From positions 90,834-154,833 of the forward strand of contig MEHQ01001788.1 in assembly GCA_008828725.1 (NCBI GenBank): 64,000 nucleotides of DNA. The letters run 5' to 3'. Below the pieces are notes generated by a model, which was given only the letters and a program-made list of their open reading frames with translations, made no database searches and was not told where the DNA came from. The DNA comes from Saccharina japonica (lineage: Eukaryota; Sar; Phaeophyceae; Laminariales; Laminariaceae). Shown here piece after piece: positions 1 through 10,431 of this stretch. A program made the position numbers and the translations under genes. Positions within the stretch are counted from its first letter, which is position 1. Each line of letters starts with the position of its first letter.

Positions 1-513
1 TTTTACTTCTATTTTCGTTTTTTTTTTTCAGATAAAGTTGGCTGTCGTTTGGACTCAACTGCGTTTTTTAATAAAAAAACAAAAGGCTGTTCGTCATTTT
101 CTTTTTTTTCTTTTTCTTTTTTATTTGCTCGTTAAGACCCACCCTAAGAATACGTAAAGAGAGAGAACCGAATCGCAGGCTTCGGTTCGGAGCCTTGAAC
201 ACCCCTGGAAAATAGTACAGTTTCGGCCCACTCAGGGTACACGTCCGCAACGTTCAGACCGCGCATTATGTTTGACAAACAAATGCTTATTGTTTAGGAA
301 CACCCTTTCCCGAGTCTTGTTGTGTTTAGGGTTGCCACCCACCGCCATTTTGAATGGCTGTAGCAGTGCACCCGACACCCTCCTCCCGCTGCTGTCGGTA
401 ACACCTACCTTAACCCGTCTACATGCCCCTGCAAAAGTCGTCCTACTTTATTTCCAAGTGTTTTAGAGTGTCGCTTGCGGAAACGTGGGCGCGGTTAGTG
501 ATATATATATAAA
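1..513. other. Upstream non-coding region
   Basis: T-rich sequence at the window edge with no recognisable gene. An AT-rich run (TATATATATAAA, about 501-512) lies directly before the ATG at 514. It is too close to that ATG to be a normal TATA box and may be part of the leader. Confidence 0.4.
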
Positions 514-3500
514 ATGACTTCGTTGCCGCCCTCTCTGATCGATGCGATGGATGCAACCCAGGCCGACCGCCCCCCCCTCGCGACGGACGACAGCGTCGCC
601 ACATCGAGTACATCCCCTCACCCTAAGGTCGGAGCTGATTCATCGGTGAAAACGGGAAGTTCGTCGCAGGGGAGGTATTTCAGCCACTTCCTTCCCGGGG
701 GCGAGGCGCAGCCGTCGCGTGTGCACATTGACGAGCCTAGGGGTTGCGATAGCGAGAGCTGCCACCGAGTTTGCGCCGCGAGTAAGGAACAGCCGAGGGC
801 CCGGGAGAGGAGTGAGGTCCGAGTTCAGACAGCGGTGAAAGCGGGAAGGTCGACGCAGGGGAGGTACTTCAGCCACCTCCTGCCCGGGACCGACGCACAG
901 CCGTCGTCCGGGCACAACGGAGACTCTGGAGTTGGCGCCAAAGAGGTGGACTACCGCCGCCGATTCTTCGCGCTGACTCAAGAAGAGCCGAGAAAGTTTG
1001 AGCCAGCGGTGCTATCCGAAATGAATTGTCAGGGGAGGTACTTCAGCCACATCGTGCCCGAGATCGACACACGTCAGTCGCACAAGCACAACGACAAGCC
1101 TGGAGGTTGCTCGAAGGTTAGTGACAAGCGCAGCCAAATCTTCGCGATGGTCAAGGAAGAGCCGAGGACGCGGGAGAGGGGAATCGAGCCCATCGTCGAG
1201 GACAACAGTGCTCGGGTGAGCTTAGGCGTGACAATATTTTGCGATGCAGTGCTCCGTGTAACGCGCGGGGCTGCTGATAGGGATATATTCTACGGCTCAC
1301 AGTGCGAACCCTCGCCGCCGCCCCCCGCCGACGATTCTATTTTCGATATTTGCTGGGGGTCTGAAGAGCTCTACTTCGGTACGAGCCATCTCATCATTAC
1401 CTCGTGATCGGTTGCCATGCCTGGGCCCCAATGAGTGTGCTGCTGCTTGGTGGTGGCACGCGGCACAAATGCCAGTGTAGCCAAGTGCCGGGTGTTTAGA
1501 AAGAAAGCGTTGTTTTGACGGTAAATATGTTGTCTCCCCCCTCCCTCCCTCCCTCTCTCCCAAAGACGATGCGATGGTTGACGGCACCCTTGCCCCTTGA
1601 AAGACAGCCGTCAAGGAACCCCCCACACTAAAACCATCATATTAACTCTAAAGAGGCCTTGGCGGGCCAAACCTAGACCGTCAAACAACATGTTTGCTCT
1701 CTCTCTTCCTCCAGCCTTCTCTCCATCACTGACTGTTGCTTCCTCTCTCCCTATATTTACGACCTTCCCTTCCCTTCTCTTCCTTGCCTCTGCGTTTTCT
1801 AACGAACAAAAATAGCGCAAACTGTTTCGTAACGGGGTCCATCCAACCCCCGCCCTGGCCGCGGGTCAGGGCAACAAGGACTTCGAAGCACCCGGATAAT
1901 GTATCTCTTGATATCATGTTTCGGCCTTTGCGTGGGGGTCTTGGAGTCCATGTTGTCCTGATCTCTCGCCTGGGGGGGGGGGGGGAGCTTGGCTCGTCAC
2001 GCAATATATTTTGGGTTGCCATTGGCTTCACTCCTACCCGGCGGGGGCTGCGCAAAGGCCCAATAGGCCAACAAGGCTTGTCACCTTGCTTTGGTGGTAG
2101 CGAACGTGTCCCACAACCTACCCACCCTTTCTACATTCCCTACCCTACCCTACCCTACCCTACCCTACCCTACCCTGCCCTACCCTACCCGCCCTTCCTC
2201 CAACCCCTGTTCCTGATCATGGATGGTCCCTCCCTACGCCCGTTTCATGGCCTTCTTTTTGTACTTCGCGATCCCGGCCGCGTCCCCTCGTATTTCCTCC
2301 TCCTGCTGTATACACGTGCCTGTGGATACATACACCCTGGGGGAGATCAGAAGGTGAAGATCGAGCCTTCGACGGACGACAACTCATCCTCAAACATGGA
2401 CTATCACGACGGCATGGCTACGCCACAAGGCCCCGACGACAGCAGCGCTCGTACCCGTATCGTCGACGGTTTCACCCGGCCGCCCCCCCCGCCAGGATCC
2501 ATCAGCAGCGCTCGTTCCCGCGCTACGAGGAACATGAGCGGAAAGCACAAGAGGCGTAGGTCCACAGATGGATCGAATGCAAAGGTGCGGGCTGTTTTTG
2601 TTTACCTTTTTGTTTTTTTTCAAAGAAAGTGCGGCGAAGAAAATGCCGCAAGCCTTCTCCCTCGCTAGGGGTTGGGTGGGACGGCCAATCGGTTGTTGGC
2701 AAATATCCAGACAGTTAGACGTACTCGGTGCCTCCTTCCTGTCTTCACACGCTTTGAGCCTGATTTACGGGGTAGGACTTGCTATCGTTCGAAGGTGATC
2801 ATTTTTTTTAATGTAATCTGCATGTACGAGTACCAACACCCATTCCGAGGAAGAAGTCGCTGTTCCGTACACCTATGCATACGTAGCACGTCCCACCCGC
2901 GTTTTGGTGTACGAGTACATGCAAAATTTCAGCCGATTTTCCTACTTGAGAATTGCCTTTCCGATGAGAATGATAGTCGAAAATGTTGGGTTTTGTATTG
3001 TAAGAGATGTACTTCCCTCACAGCCAAAATTTACACTGTGAACTATTGTCATTTGTGACAGCCGTCGATGACAAAAAAAAAAACAGAATCGGCATCGCCA
3101 GTCTCAAGATATCGAAGATTCAAGAAAATCGGGATTTATGGGCGAGGTACCTCGCCCCTCAATATTATTTCCCTTATATCCTCTGTTTTACGAGCCTGTC
3201 AAGGCTGATTTTTCATTATATTTTTTGTGGATCGATACCTGCCATCAATGAACATTTAGTTCAGGTTAACTTTTGATTGTGGGCGAAATCCAACTCTTAA
3301 AAACAGCAAACTACTAAAATTGATTGTCCTTCTCATCGGAAAGGCAATTCTCAAATAGGAAAATCGACTGTTAAATAATGATGCTTGTCAAGGTTCTGTC
3401 TCTGTGAAAAGAGATGGCAGAGCCTCAACACCGCATATTTTTTTCAGGTTATGAGCCTCGGCCTTTGATATACACGTATCTACTGGACACTGGACACTCG

Positions 3501-5318
3501 TTCAAATGCCCCGCAACACGTACTGAGCAACAGCGCTACGTGAACCAATTCGGCCCCTCCTGCCGCTCTCCTCCCCTGCACCCTATCCAGAGCACGAAGC
3601 GACGGCGGCGCACTGACCAGACGAAGAAGGTTCACTGTTGCGAGGCGGATCCCGAAGACGCGCGGGAGATGTGGGCCTGCGCTCGCGACTTCGACAAGGG
3701 GGACAACGTGGTGCCCGGCAGGGTTGTCTACTTTCCGGTTACTCTAATCCGGCAGAGCAAGGTGACTTTTCTGCCCCCTGCAAATATCCAATTGAAAAAC
3801 GTTTGACCGCACCACGTATTTTTGTCATGATAAAAATGTTTTTGCTATTTGATAGGAAAATGACAAGCAACTTTGTTAATGTTGTACCCTCCAGATCAAA
3901 AATACCTTGAAAGAAAACTTGAGCGTCAGTTTTTTCTTCTATTAAATACAAAGTTAAAGCTAATATTTACGTACAGTATTAAAGCTTCTGAATATGTGCG
4001 GGTACTGATTTCCGGTGTGCTCATTTCAACCTGACACTTGCTTGTTTCGTTACATCGCTATACACGATTCGTAGGACGACGACTCCAAGAGAGAGTGCGC
4101 GCGCGTGGGTGGGGGGGGGGGGTGGTGACCTGTCATTCATGAGGGTTGCAACCGGACCAGAGGCTGCAACACAACAGTACGTTTGACTTTGCTTCAGCCT
4201 GCAGTTCGTTCCCCTGCAGTGCAGTAGACTGCACAGTAGAAAAGCGCAGTAGCCTGCTTTACACCCAGAAGCCTGCTGTTGTAGCCCCCGCGTTACGGCG
4301 TTAGTAAGCGTATACGGTGGTGCGCCATCCGTTCGCCGCTTGCAACCCAAACCACGAAACCTTCCCCCCCTCGACAAGCTACGTATCGTGCCCCTAGTTC
4401 TATTCGTCCTTCCCGTTGCCCAGCACTGATCGTTGTGCCGTCGCCCTTCTTGTGCGTTCTCCAACAGCGCTCGACGGCGGCCGACGGGAAGGACATATGG
4501 TATGTGCAGCCGGGTGGTCGGGACTTGTGGAACGACTGGAATGAGGGCGGTCGCATTATCTTGAAGGTGCCGGCGGAGGACCTGTTCCCTAAGGTGAGGA
4601 CACAGCGTTTTTGTCCGGTCTCGATATACAGCCCCGTCGTTCGAACCAGCAGCAACCGTTATTTCCGGACGGTAAACCCCATTTCAGAGTACAGAATCTG
4701 GCATCTGGAAATCTGGAGATCTGGAGATCTGGAAATCTGAAATCTCGATTAAAAAAAAAACATAAAACACGACTTTCCCCCCACGAAACCCCTTGTGGAA
4801 GCGTTAGACTTCGGGTGCATGTGTGTATCTAATTGGCATGAAAGTTAAAATTAAGTCCTTTATATTCTCGCTCTCTACAGGGGGGGGGGGGAGGTGGGGC
4901 GAGATTCCAGATTCCAGATTCCAGATTCCGAAAATCTAATATGAACAGGGTTTTTTTTTTCCACCCTTGATTTATGTATACGACACTTGCGTCCACGTTG
5001 CCTCGCCATCAAGGCCTTCTAGCCGGGAACGTGTTTCACATGGAAGGCGCCCACTACCAGCAGGAACACCGTTTCGCCCCCCTATTTAGTCCTCAAGCCC
5101 CCCTTTACTCCCACTGCTACCTCCTCCTCCTCCTCCGCCGCCAGATTCCAGATTCCAGATTCCAGATTCCAGATTCCGAAAAGCTATTATGATCATCTAG
5201 GCCTTCTAGCCGGGGAAGGAAGTGTTTCACATGGAAGGCGCCCATTACCAGCAGGAACACCTTTTCGCCCCCTACTCAGTCCTTAAAACCTCGTCTATTC
5301 CCACTACTACCTTCTCTT

Positions 5319-5349
<31 letters not shown>

Positions 5350-5643
5350 TCCCACGAACAAGCTGCAATGTATCCTGGCCCACATTATGCAACCAAACTA
5401 ACCCACCACCATCACTACCCCCCCCCCCCTTTTTCCTTTCCGCGCGTTTGTAAGGCGCCGGCGGAATCCGGCCAGGGGTGTGCGACATGTGGCAGGACGC
5501 AAGGACAGATCAGCCTGACCCCGAACAACCAGGCGTACGTCTGCGACTTCTGCGCCGACGCCGCCCGCCTCGCCCTGCAGGGGGACCACGACGCGCGCGA
5601 CCTCGGGTACAAGCGGGGCAGGGCATGCCGTTGCGAGAGCTGA
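514..5643 (+). CDS. Unrecognised five-exon protein with QGRYFSH repeats and a C-terminal Cys4 finger
   Basis: I do not recognise this protein. Proposed exons are 514-1215, 2351-2584, 3534-3761, 4468-4593 and 5455-5643, all joined in phase 0 (492 aa). Exon 1 carries three diverged copies of a block of about 60 residues, each with QGRYFSH (residues 52, 115 and 173) and a later E-x-P-R stretch. Exon 2 is Ser/Pro-rich with a basic KHKRRR patch. Exon 3 has another basic patch and a CC pair. Exon 5 ends with C-x2-C-x17-C-x2-C, the spacing of GATA fingers but without their Trp. Basic patches plus a finger suggest a nuclear protein, which is inference. Donors after 1215, 2584, 3761 and 4593 read GTGAGC, GTGCGG, GTGACT and GTGAGG. 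The exon 2 acceptor has a weak pyrimidine tract. Alternative: two genes, with 514-1407 read through as a single-exon 297-aa protein and a second gene starting near the ATG at 2396. Confidence 0.5.
2138..2190. repeat. CCCTA pentanucleotide microsatellite
   Basis: About ten CCCTA units with one TGCCC variant, inside intron 1 of the 514-5643 gene. The unit is five bases and interstitial, so it is not evidence of a telomere. Confidence 0.85.
4690..5300. repeat. ATTCCAG-type satellites and a duplicated block in intron 4
   Basis: Short tandem runs of ATTCCAG or its complement-like CTGGAAAT/CTGGAGAT lie at about 4698-4739, 4903-4932 and 5142-5180. A block starting GGCCTTCTAGCCGG and continuing through TTTCACATGGAAGGCGCCCA occurs at about 5010-5085 and again at 5199-5275. 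The copies differ by a small insertion and some substitutions, so this is a local direct duplication just before the last exon. Confidence 0.7.
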
Positions 5644-5761
5644 TGATCGCGCCAACTCAGACGGGAGGTCTTCGGTCCGGGTGGGACCTTAATCGTGTTT
5701 GCGTCCTACATACATACATAAGCGGCGCACAAGCATGAACCTGCCCCCGCAAGATCGAAGC

Positions 5762-5767
5762 AATAAA
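5762..5767 (+). terminator. Candidate polyadenylation signal
   Basis: AATAAA lies 119 bp after the stop codon at 5641-5643. It is placed by motif and position only. Confidence 0.35.
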
Positions 5768-6879
5768 ATACGCGTCCCTATGGTTTTGGTGGAGATACAA
5801 TCAGGCGTGGGTTTTTCTTTTTGTGTTGTCTTTATGATAGGGACGGACGGGCACGAGGTCAGAGAGGCTACCGCGCGCCCGCGCGCTTTTTCGCGTGTCC
5901 GCCACTACAAGCGTAGGCATAGCCCCGGGTTGCAAGAGTCTTCTTTTCACGCCTCTGACAAGAGCTTAGGCTTGAATGTGTAAAGGGGACGAGCACCCAA
6001 CACCCACTCACCCACCCACCCACGGGTGTGGCTCTCATTGGCTGCTTCCCGAGCGAACCGGGTTCCACACTCAGAACTCGTACGAAAGTGCTATTGGTTT
6101 GGGTAAAGTATATCTGGTACCCTGGTATACACCAGGTACGGGCTGTGGGTAGGGTAGCCGGGGGCTGCGCCGTTGAGTCGTAGCAGTTACCTGGTACCAG
6201 GTATACGTGCTGGGTGCTTGCAGTAGTAGTAAAATTGGGGGGAGGGGGGGGGGGTTGCATGCTTTTACGCGTATGTTATATCTCTATGATACGTATGCAT
6301 ACGTACATACTGTCTGAGGAGATGATACAGCAGTACACGACAGGAGACGGTTGCTGGTCAAGGTTACTTTAATAGTTGGAGGCGAGGTTTGCGCGATTTG
6401 AGGACGGAGCTTCCTCGCAACGAGATACAGTAGTATTAAATAGTAGAACCGCGGCAGTTGGCCAGTGTATATACCACTTACAGCTATACTCGTAGCTGCT
6501 GCTGTGGCGGACGTTTCAGACACACCGATCGGGTATGACGACGCGCTTTCTTCGTCAACCTCTCGTCTTGTAGGCACATGCTAGGCGGTGTAAATTAGTT
6601 GGCTACGTATATGTATCGGCGGCGCTTGTGTGCGGTAGGGCCTGATCTGTAAGGCTAGCTTTAAAACTAGCCTTAGAACGTCAGTTGTTTGTCAGAAGGT
6701 TTCGCGTATCGATCTGGCAACTCGAAAGTCTATCTCGCCTACACATCTCGACGTGAGGTAATTTAGTGACGGTACACACAACACGCAATATATAATAAGG
6801 CACATTTTGTGTCCACAAAACTACCGCTTCGAAATCAATCCTTCTTTCGCATACGAGCCAATCCCAGTGGTATAGCGAC
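5768..6879. other. Intergenic spacer
   Basis: No gene recognised. It contains CCACCCAC-type repeats near 6003-6020 and a cluster of TACCAGGTA/CTGGTATAC words at 6115-6205, the same short words that recur in non-coding DNA across the window. Confidence 0.5.
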
Positions 6880-7560
6880 CACTCCACACGCTGCAACGAC
6901 CACTGCATGTATACCATGCTACAACCAACCCGCGTCCTGTAACGACCAGTTCACGTCACATCACGACCAATCCAAAGTCTGTAACGACTACTTCACATCC
7001 TGTAACGACTAATCTATGTCCCACCACGACCATTCACATCCTGTAACGACGCGTCAAGGCCTGTCCATGTCGTGCAATGGTTACCCAAGTCACGCGTCGA
7101 CCCATCGAAGTCCTATCACGACAGCTCCACGTCGTGTACCGACCACTCCATGTGACGATACGTCGCTTCACAACCAACCCACGTCACATCGCTACCGACG
7201 CACGCCGTGTAGCCACACCTCCACGTCACACCCCGACAACTACAAGCCCCGTATCGACCATTCGACGTCCAGCAACGACCACTACACATCAGGTCACCTT
7301 GCGAAACGACAAATCCCATGTCTCGTCATGACCAATCTGCGTCGTGTGACAACCACTCCACGAAACGTTCCGACCAATCCAAGCCCGATTGCGACAACTC
7401 TACGCCCTGTAACGACCACTCCACATCACATCACATCACATCACTTCGTGTCGCGATCAATCAACACCATGCAACGACCAATCCACGTCACACAACGACC
7501 AAATCCACTACGGCCACGCCACCTGACACCATGACTAAAGTAAATGCCATGTCACGTCAC
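6880..7560. repeat. Degenerate minisatellite, unit about 19-20 bp
   Basis: About 35 imperfect head-to-tail copies of a unit close to TGTAACGACCACTCCACGTC. Individual units differ by several substitutions and small indels. The array lacks stops in several frames, giving His/Thr-rich open frames that I treat as by-products of the repeat. Confidence 0.8.
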
Positions 7561-7652
7561 GGGGCGGGCACGGTCAACGCCACACCATGACCCCATCGAC
7601 CCCACCTACATACATCACACGTGCGAGGCACGGGCACTCATACCTTAATAAC

Positions 7653-8704
7653 TAGGGCTGTGAGCTGGCTGGAGTTCCCGCCTAGTTATTAGTAACTGAC
7701 ATTAGTCGACTAGTTGGCTGGCGAAGCCAGCCAACTAGTCGACTAAAGTCAGGCGAGCGAAGCGAGCCAAAAAAGCCCCCCCCCTCCCCCCCGGCGGAGG
7801 GGGCCCCGCTGGAGGCGCCCCCGGAGGGCCCGCCGGAGGCGCCTCCGGAGGATCCCGCTGAAGGCTCCGCCGGAGCCCAAAAATACGCTATTCGGCTTCA
7901 TTTTACACTAAAAAAATATGATAAATCGGCCAGGTTTATATCTGGTTTTGATCACGAAACAGGTAAATGTTTAAGTTCGTCTCAGGTTATCAGACTTTAT
8001 AGGGATGCACTAGAAATATGGACATGCCGTCCCCGTTTGGAGGTCTCTCACTGTTGTTACATTTTGTCGTAACGGCAAATACTCGTGCGGCACGCAGTAG
8101 CACACCACCAGTAAAATAACACAAAACATAACAGAAAACAGACTGGGACCTCTTCTACGACAGAAGCATAGATAATAAATTACTAATCGCTGGCGATTCA
8201 GCGATTCAAGAACGGTTCATAGTTGAGCCAGCAAATGCCATGTCATTCCCTCCGTGGCATTGGATGAGTTATCAACAACAGTACCACACAACACGAATCT
8301 GTACTCTACGAGGTTTCATTTCGGAGCCTTATGGTCTTCGCTTAATAGACACGTAGCTCAGGTCGAGCATCGCTCAAACACCCGAGCCAGAGGCCAGAGG
8401 TACTCATCATCCACTGGACACTGAACATACTAACGAGAGAGACATACTTGTACTAGGAATTAGAGCACGTTGGGACAAAGTCCCGCCATGAGTTGCAGGA
8501 GACCTCTCTGTGTGCTCGCAGCGTGGTAGAACTACTTGGAGACGCCGGGATAAGTACCCGTAGCAAACAAGCCTTCCTACAAGCAAGGAAACCCAAATGC
8601 GAAAAATAGTTGGATAGTTGGCACCGCCGCAACTAACAATAATACCTACTCGTAGCCAACTAATAACTAGCTGGCAACTATTAGTCAGCCAACTCACAAC
8701 CCTA
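7653..8704. mobile_element. Non-autonomous hAT-like DNA transposon (1,052 bp)
   Basis: The left end reads TAGGGCTGTGAGCTGGCTG and the reverse complement of the right end reads TAGGGTTGTGAGTTGGCTG, a 17/19 terminal inverted repeat of the TAGGG/CAGGG type seen in hAT elements. The flanks are TTAATAAC (7645-7652) and TTAATAAA (8705-8712), an 8-bp target-site duplication matching at 7 of 8 positions, as expected for hAT. Subterminal regions repeat AGTTATTAG/CTAATAACT words. No transposase-like frame is present, so mobility would have needed an enzyme encoded elsewhere. Inside are GC-rich GCCGGAGGC repeats (7790-7880). The right third (about 8570-8640) resembles the tandem array at 44588-45140, and the GGATCCCGCTGAAGGC segment recurs near 12913. 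Confidence 0.8.
7702..7746. repeat. Perfect 21-bp-arm hairpin inside the hAT-like element
   Basis: The arms 7702-7722 and 7726-7746 are exact reverse complements around a GAA loop, each beginning or ending in TTAGTCGACTAGTTGG. It is a subterminal palindrome of the transposon. Confidence 0.9.
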
Positions 8705-9129
8705 TTAATAAAAAAAATATCAATAAGTTTTTAATTGTGACGGCGCCAAAAACATCGGGGAAACCCTTTGGAGTTCCCTGAAGCGTTCGCCGTCCGCCTC
8801 CGTCGTCAAGGTCCCCAAAAAAACGAAACGAGGACCGTCGATTGTGTTGTTCGACCAATCAAGACTCAAGACTCCACCAACGCACGCACGCACACACACA
8901 AGTTGACGAGGGTTGTAAACATCCTGCGTTTCACAAGCTCCTACCAGGTACTACAGCAGTAATACCGGTCGTCGTAATCGATCGTGGTGGCGTGCTTTGT
9001 ATTCTGCCCTAATTCTGGGGGCGCAACAAACTACTAAAGTGCCCCCGGGGGCGTCGTTAACAAATGTGCCCCCGGAGGCACATTTATCACTTCCCAACAT
9101 GTTTACAACTGCACTGCACTGCTGTACAG

Positions 9130-9205
9130 GACAGTATATCTCACTCTAATTTCATGTAATTTGTACCCGAAACGGGACTGCAGTCCTAACAAAGGGGGTT
9201 CTACT
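9130..9205. repeat. Dispersed repeat, CTCTAATT/GGGACTGCAGTCCT family
   Basis: It shares CTCTAATTTnATGTAnTTTGT and CGGGACTGCAGTCCT with 11590-11775. More diverged relatives lie at 27345-27420 and 38545-38640. The consensus contains a CAAAACGGGACTGCAGTCC core followed by TTAAGGGG. The class is unknown. Confidence 0.6.
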
Positions 9206-9361
9206 GTAGTAGTAGTACACGTAGCAAAAACATATAAAGTGGACAGGAGGTCAGCTGTCCACGTCGTCATCGGACCATCGGATTGTCTGAGAGGACCATC
9301 TGGGGATAATCGCACATACACATTTATGTCTATAACATCACCATCATACGATGTAATGTCT

Positions 9362-9522
9362 TGTGTGGCTCCTCGCCCCTCGAGCCCTTGCTGTCCCCTC
9401 ATCCTGAACATCCGGTAGCTCAGGCGGTAGGCCTTCGCGGCCTCGTTGTCCAGCTGAGACAGCACGGCCGGGCCCACGTCTCTCGACATGGCCAGGGCGC
9501 GAGTCTCGGTATCATTTGACAT
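9362..9522 (-). CDS. Orphan exon-like open frame, unknown function
   Basis: The minus strand from 9522 reads an uninterrupted, GC-rich frame beginning MSNDTETRALAMSRDVG and continuing with Asn/Glu/Ala- and Arg/Met-rich sequence to about 9362. Codon use resembles the real exons nearby rather than the surrounding spacer. I see no convincing donor and cannot attach it to another exon or name it. It could be an exon of a minus-strand gene between two plus-strand genes, a decayed gene, or chance. Confidence 0.3.
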
Positions 9523-9725
9523 GTGGTTGGTGCTGACGCTGCTGGTGTTGATGCTAATAGTGCGGGTTACGATGCTGATGCTGTGGTGGTGCCGATGCTG
9601 CTGCTCGTTGCTGATAGTGCTGATGCTGAGCTAATACTGCCGATGTTGACCTGCAATGGCGGTAGTGTTGCCTCGTGGTTCGCTGCGTGCCGGTGCTGGT
9701 GTTTATGCTGATTGGTGTTGATCCT

Positions 9726-9772
<47 letters not shown>

Positions 9773-9775
9773 GTG
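9520..9775. repeat. GCTGAT-rich tract ending in a CAG microsatellite
   Basis: Imperfect GCTGAT/GTGCTG repetition runs from about 9530 to 9720 and leads into an almost pure CAG run (9726-9773, one CAA interruption). Confidence 0.85.
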
Positions 9776-10310
9776 TGCCTCGCGGTTCGCGGTGTGCTGG
9801 ATCCTAAACGCAAGATATAATACGAAATTATACAGGAAGATCCGACCGTTAGGATCGACCAAACATCAGACACAGCAAGTGGGGAGCGAGAGCAAGACGA
9901 ATTTGTGCACAAGCCATGGACACGGGAACTGCCGAGGCGATGCCATAGGCCATCATGAACGTATCCGCCAACCTTACGTAGGCATTGCTAGTCGAGGTTG
10001 CGGGAAACGACCACAAGTACACACACCGTTGGCCGTTGTATTATGCATGTGCTCTCGATTCCTCGAAATTATTGTGTCGCAAGCAATCAATCATCTGAGT
10101 CTATTAATAGTACACGTTGATCGACGTATTCACATCTCAACCCTACGGTATGAGAAGACGGCGCGCGTACACGAGGAGAGAGTCTGGTGACACTCGCCAG
10201 TTACGGCAAGCAGCGGGAGCAGGAGGTTGCGGCAGCGCGAGCGTGAAGCCTGAGCAGACGTCACGGTCACATCGAGATTTTCTGCCTAAGATTCAGTCCG
10301 CACGTCCCCG

Positions 10311-10317
10311 TATAAAA
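10311..10317 (+). promoter_or_regulatory. Candidate TATA box of the phosphatidylinositol synthase gene
   Basis: TATAAAA lies 121 bp upstream of the start codon at 10432, a plausible distance for a short untranslated leader. It is motif-based only; the transcription start is not visible. Confidence 0.4.
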
Positions 10318-10431
10318 ATGCATTTCAGGTCTATACAACTCCTTTAACTTTCGGCGAAGTTCCGTCCGCGGAACACCGGAACTGCCTTGCCTGCTGGAGC
10401 CTTCAGCGTTGGACCGGAGGCGATTGGGACC

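Noticed and set aside
2138..2190. CCCTA repeat as a telomere
   Set aside because: Too short, interstitial and pentameric; algal telomeres normally use TTAGGG or TTTAGGG.
6880..7560. CRISPR-like array
   Set aside because: Units are contiguous and degenerate with no spacer/repeat alternation, in a eukaryotic genome.
7016..7590. His/Thr-rich frames of up to 172 codons
   Set aside because: They are translations of the 19-20-bp minisatellite.
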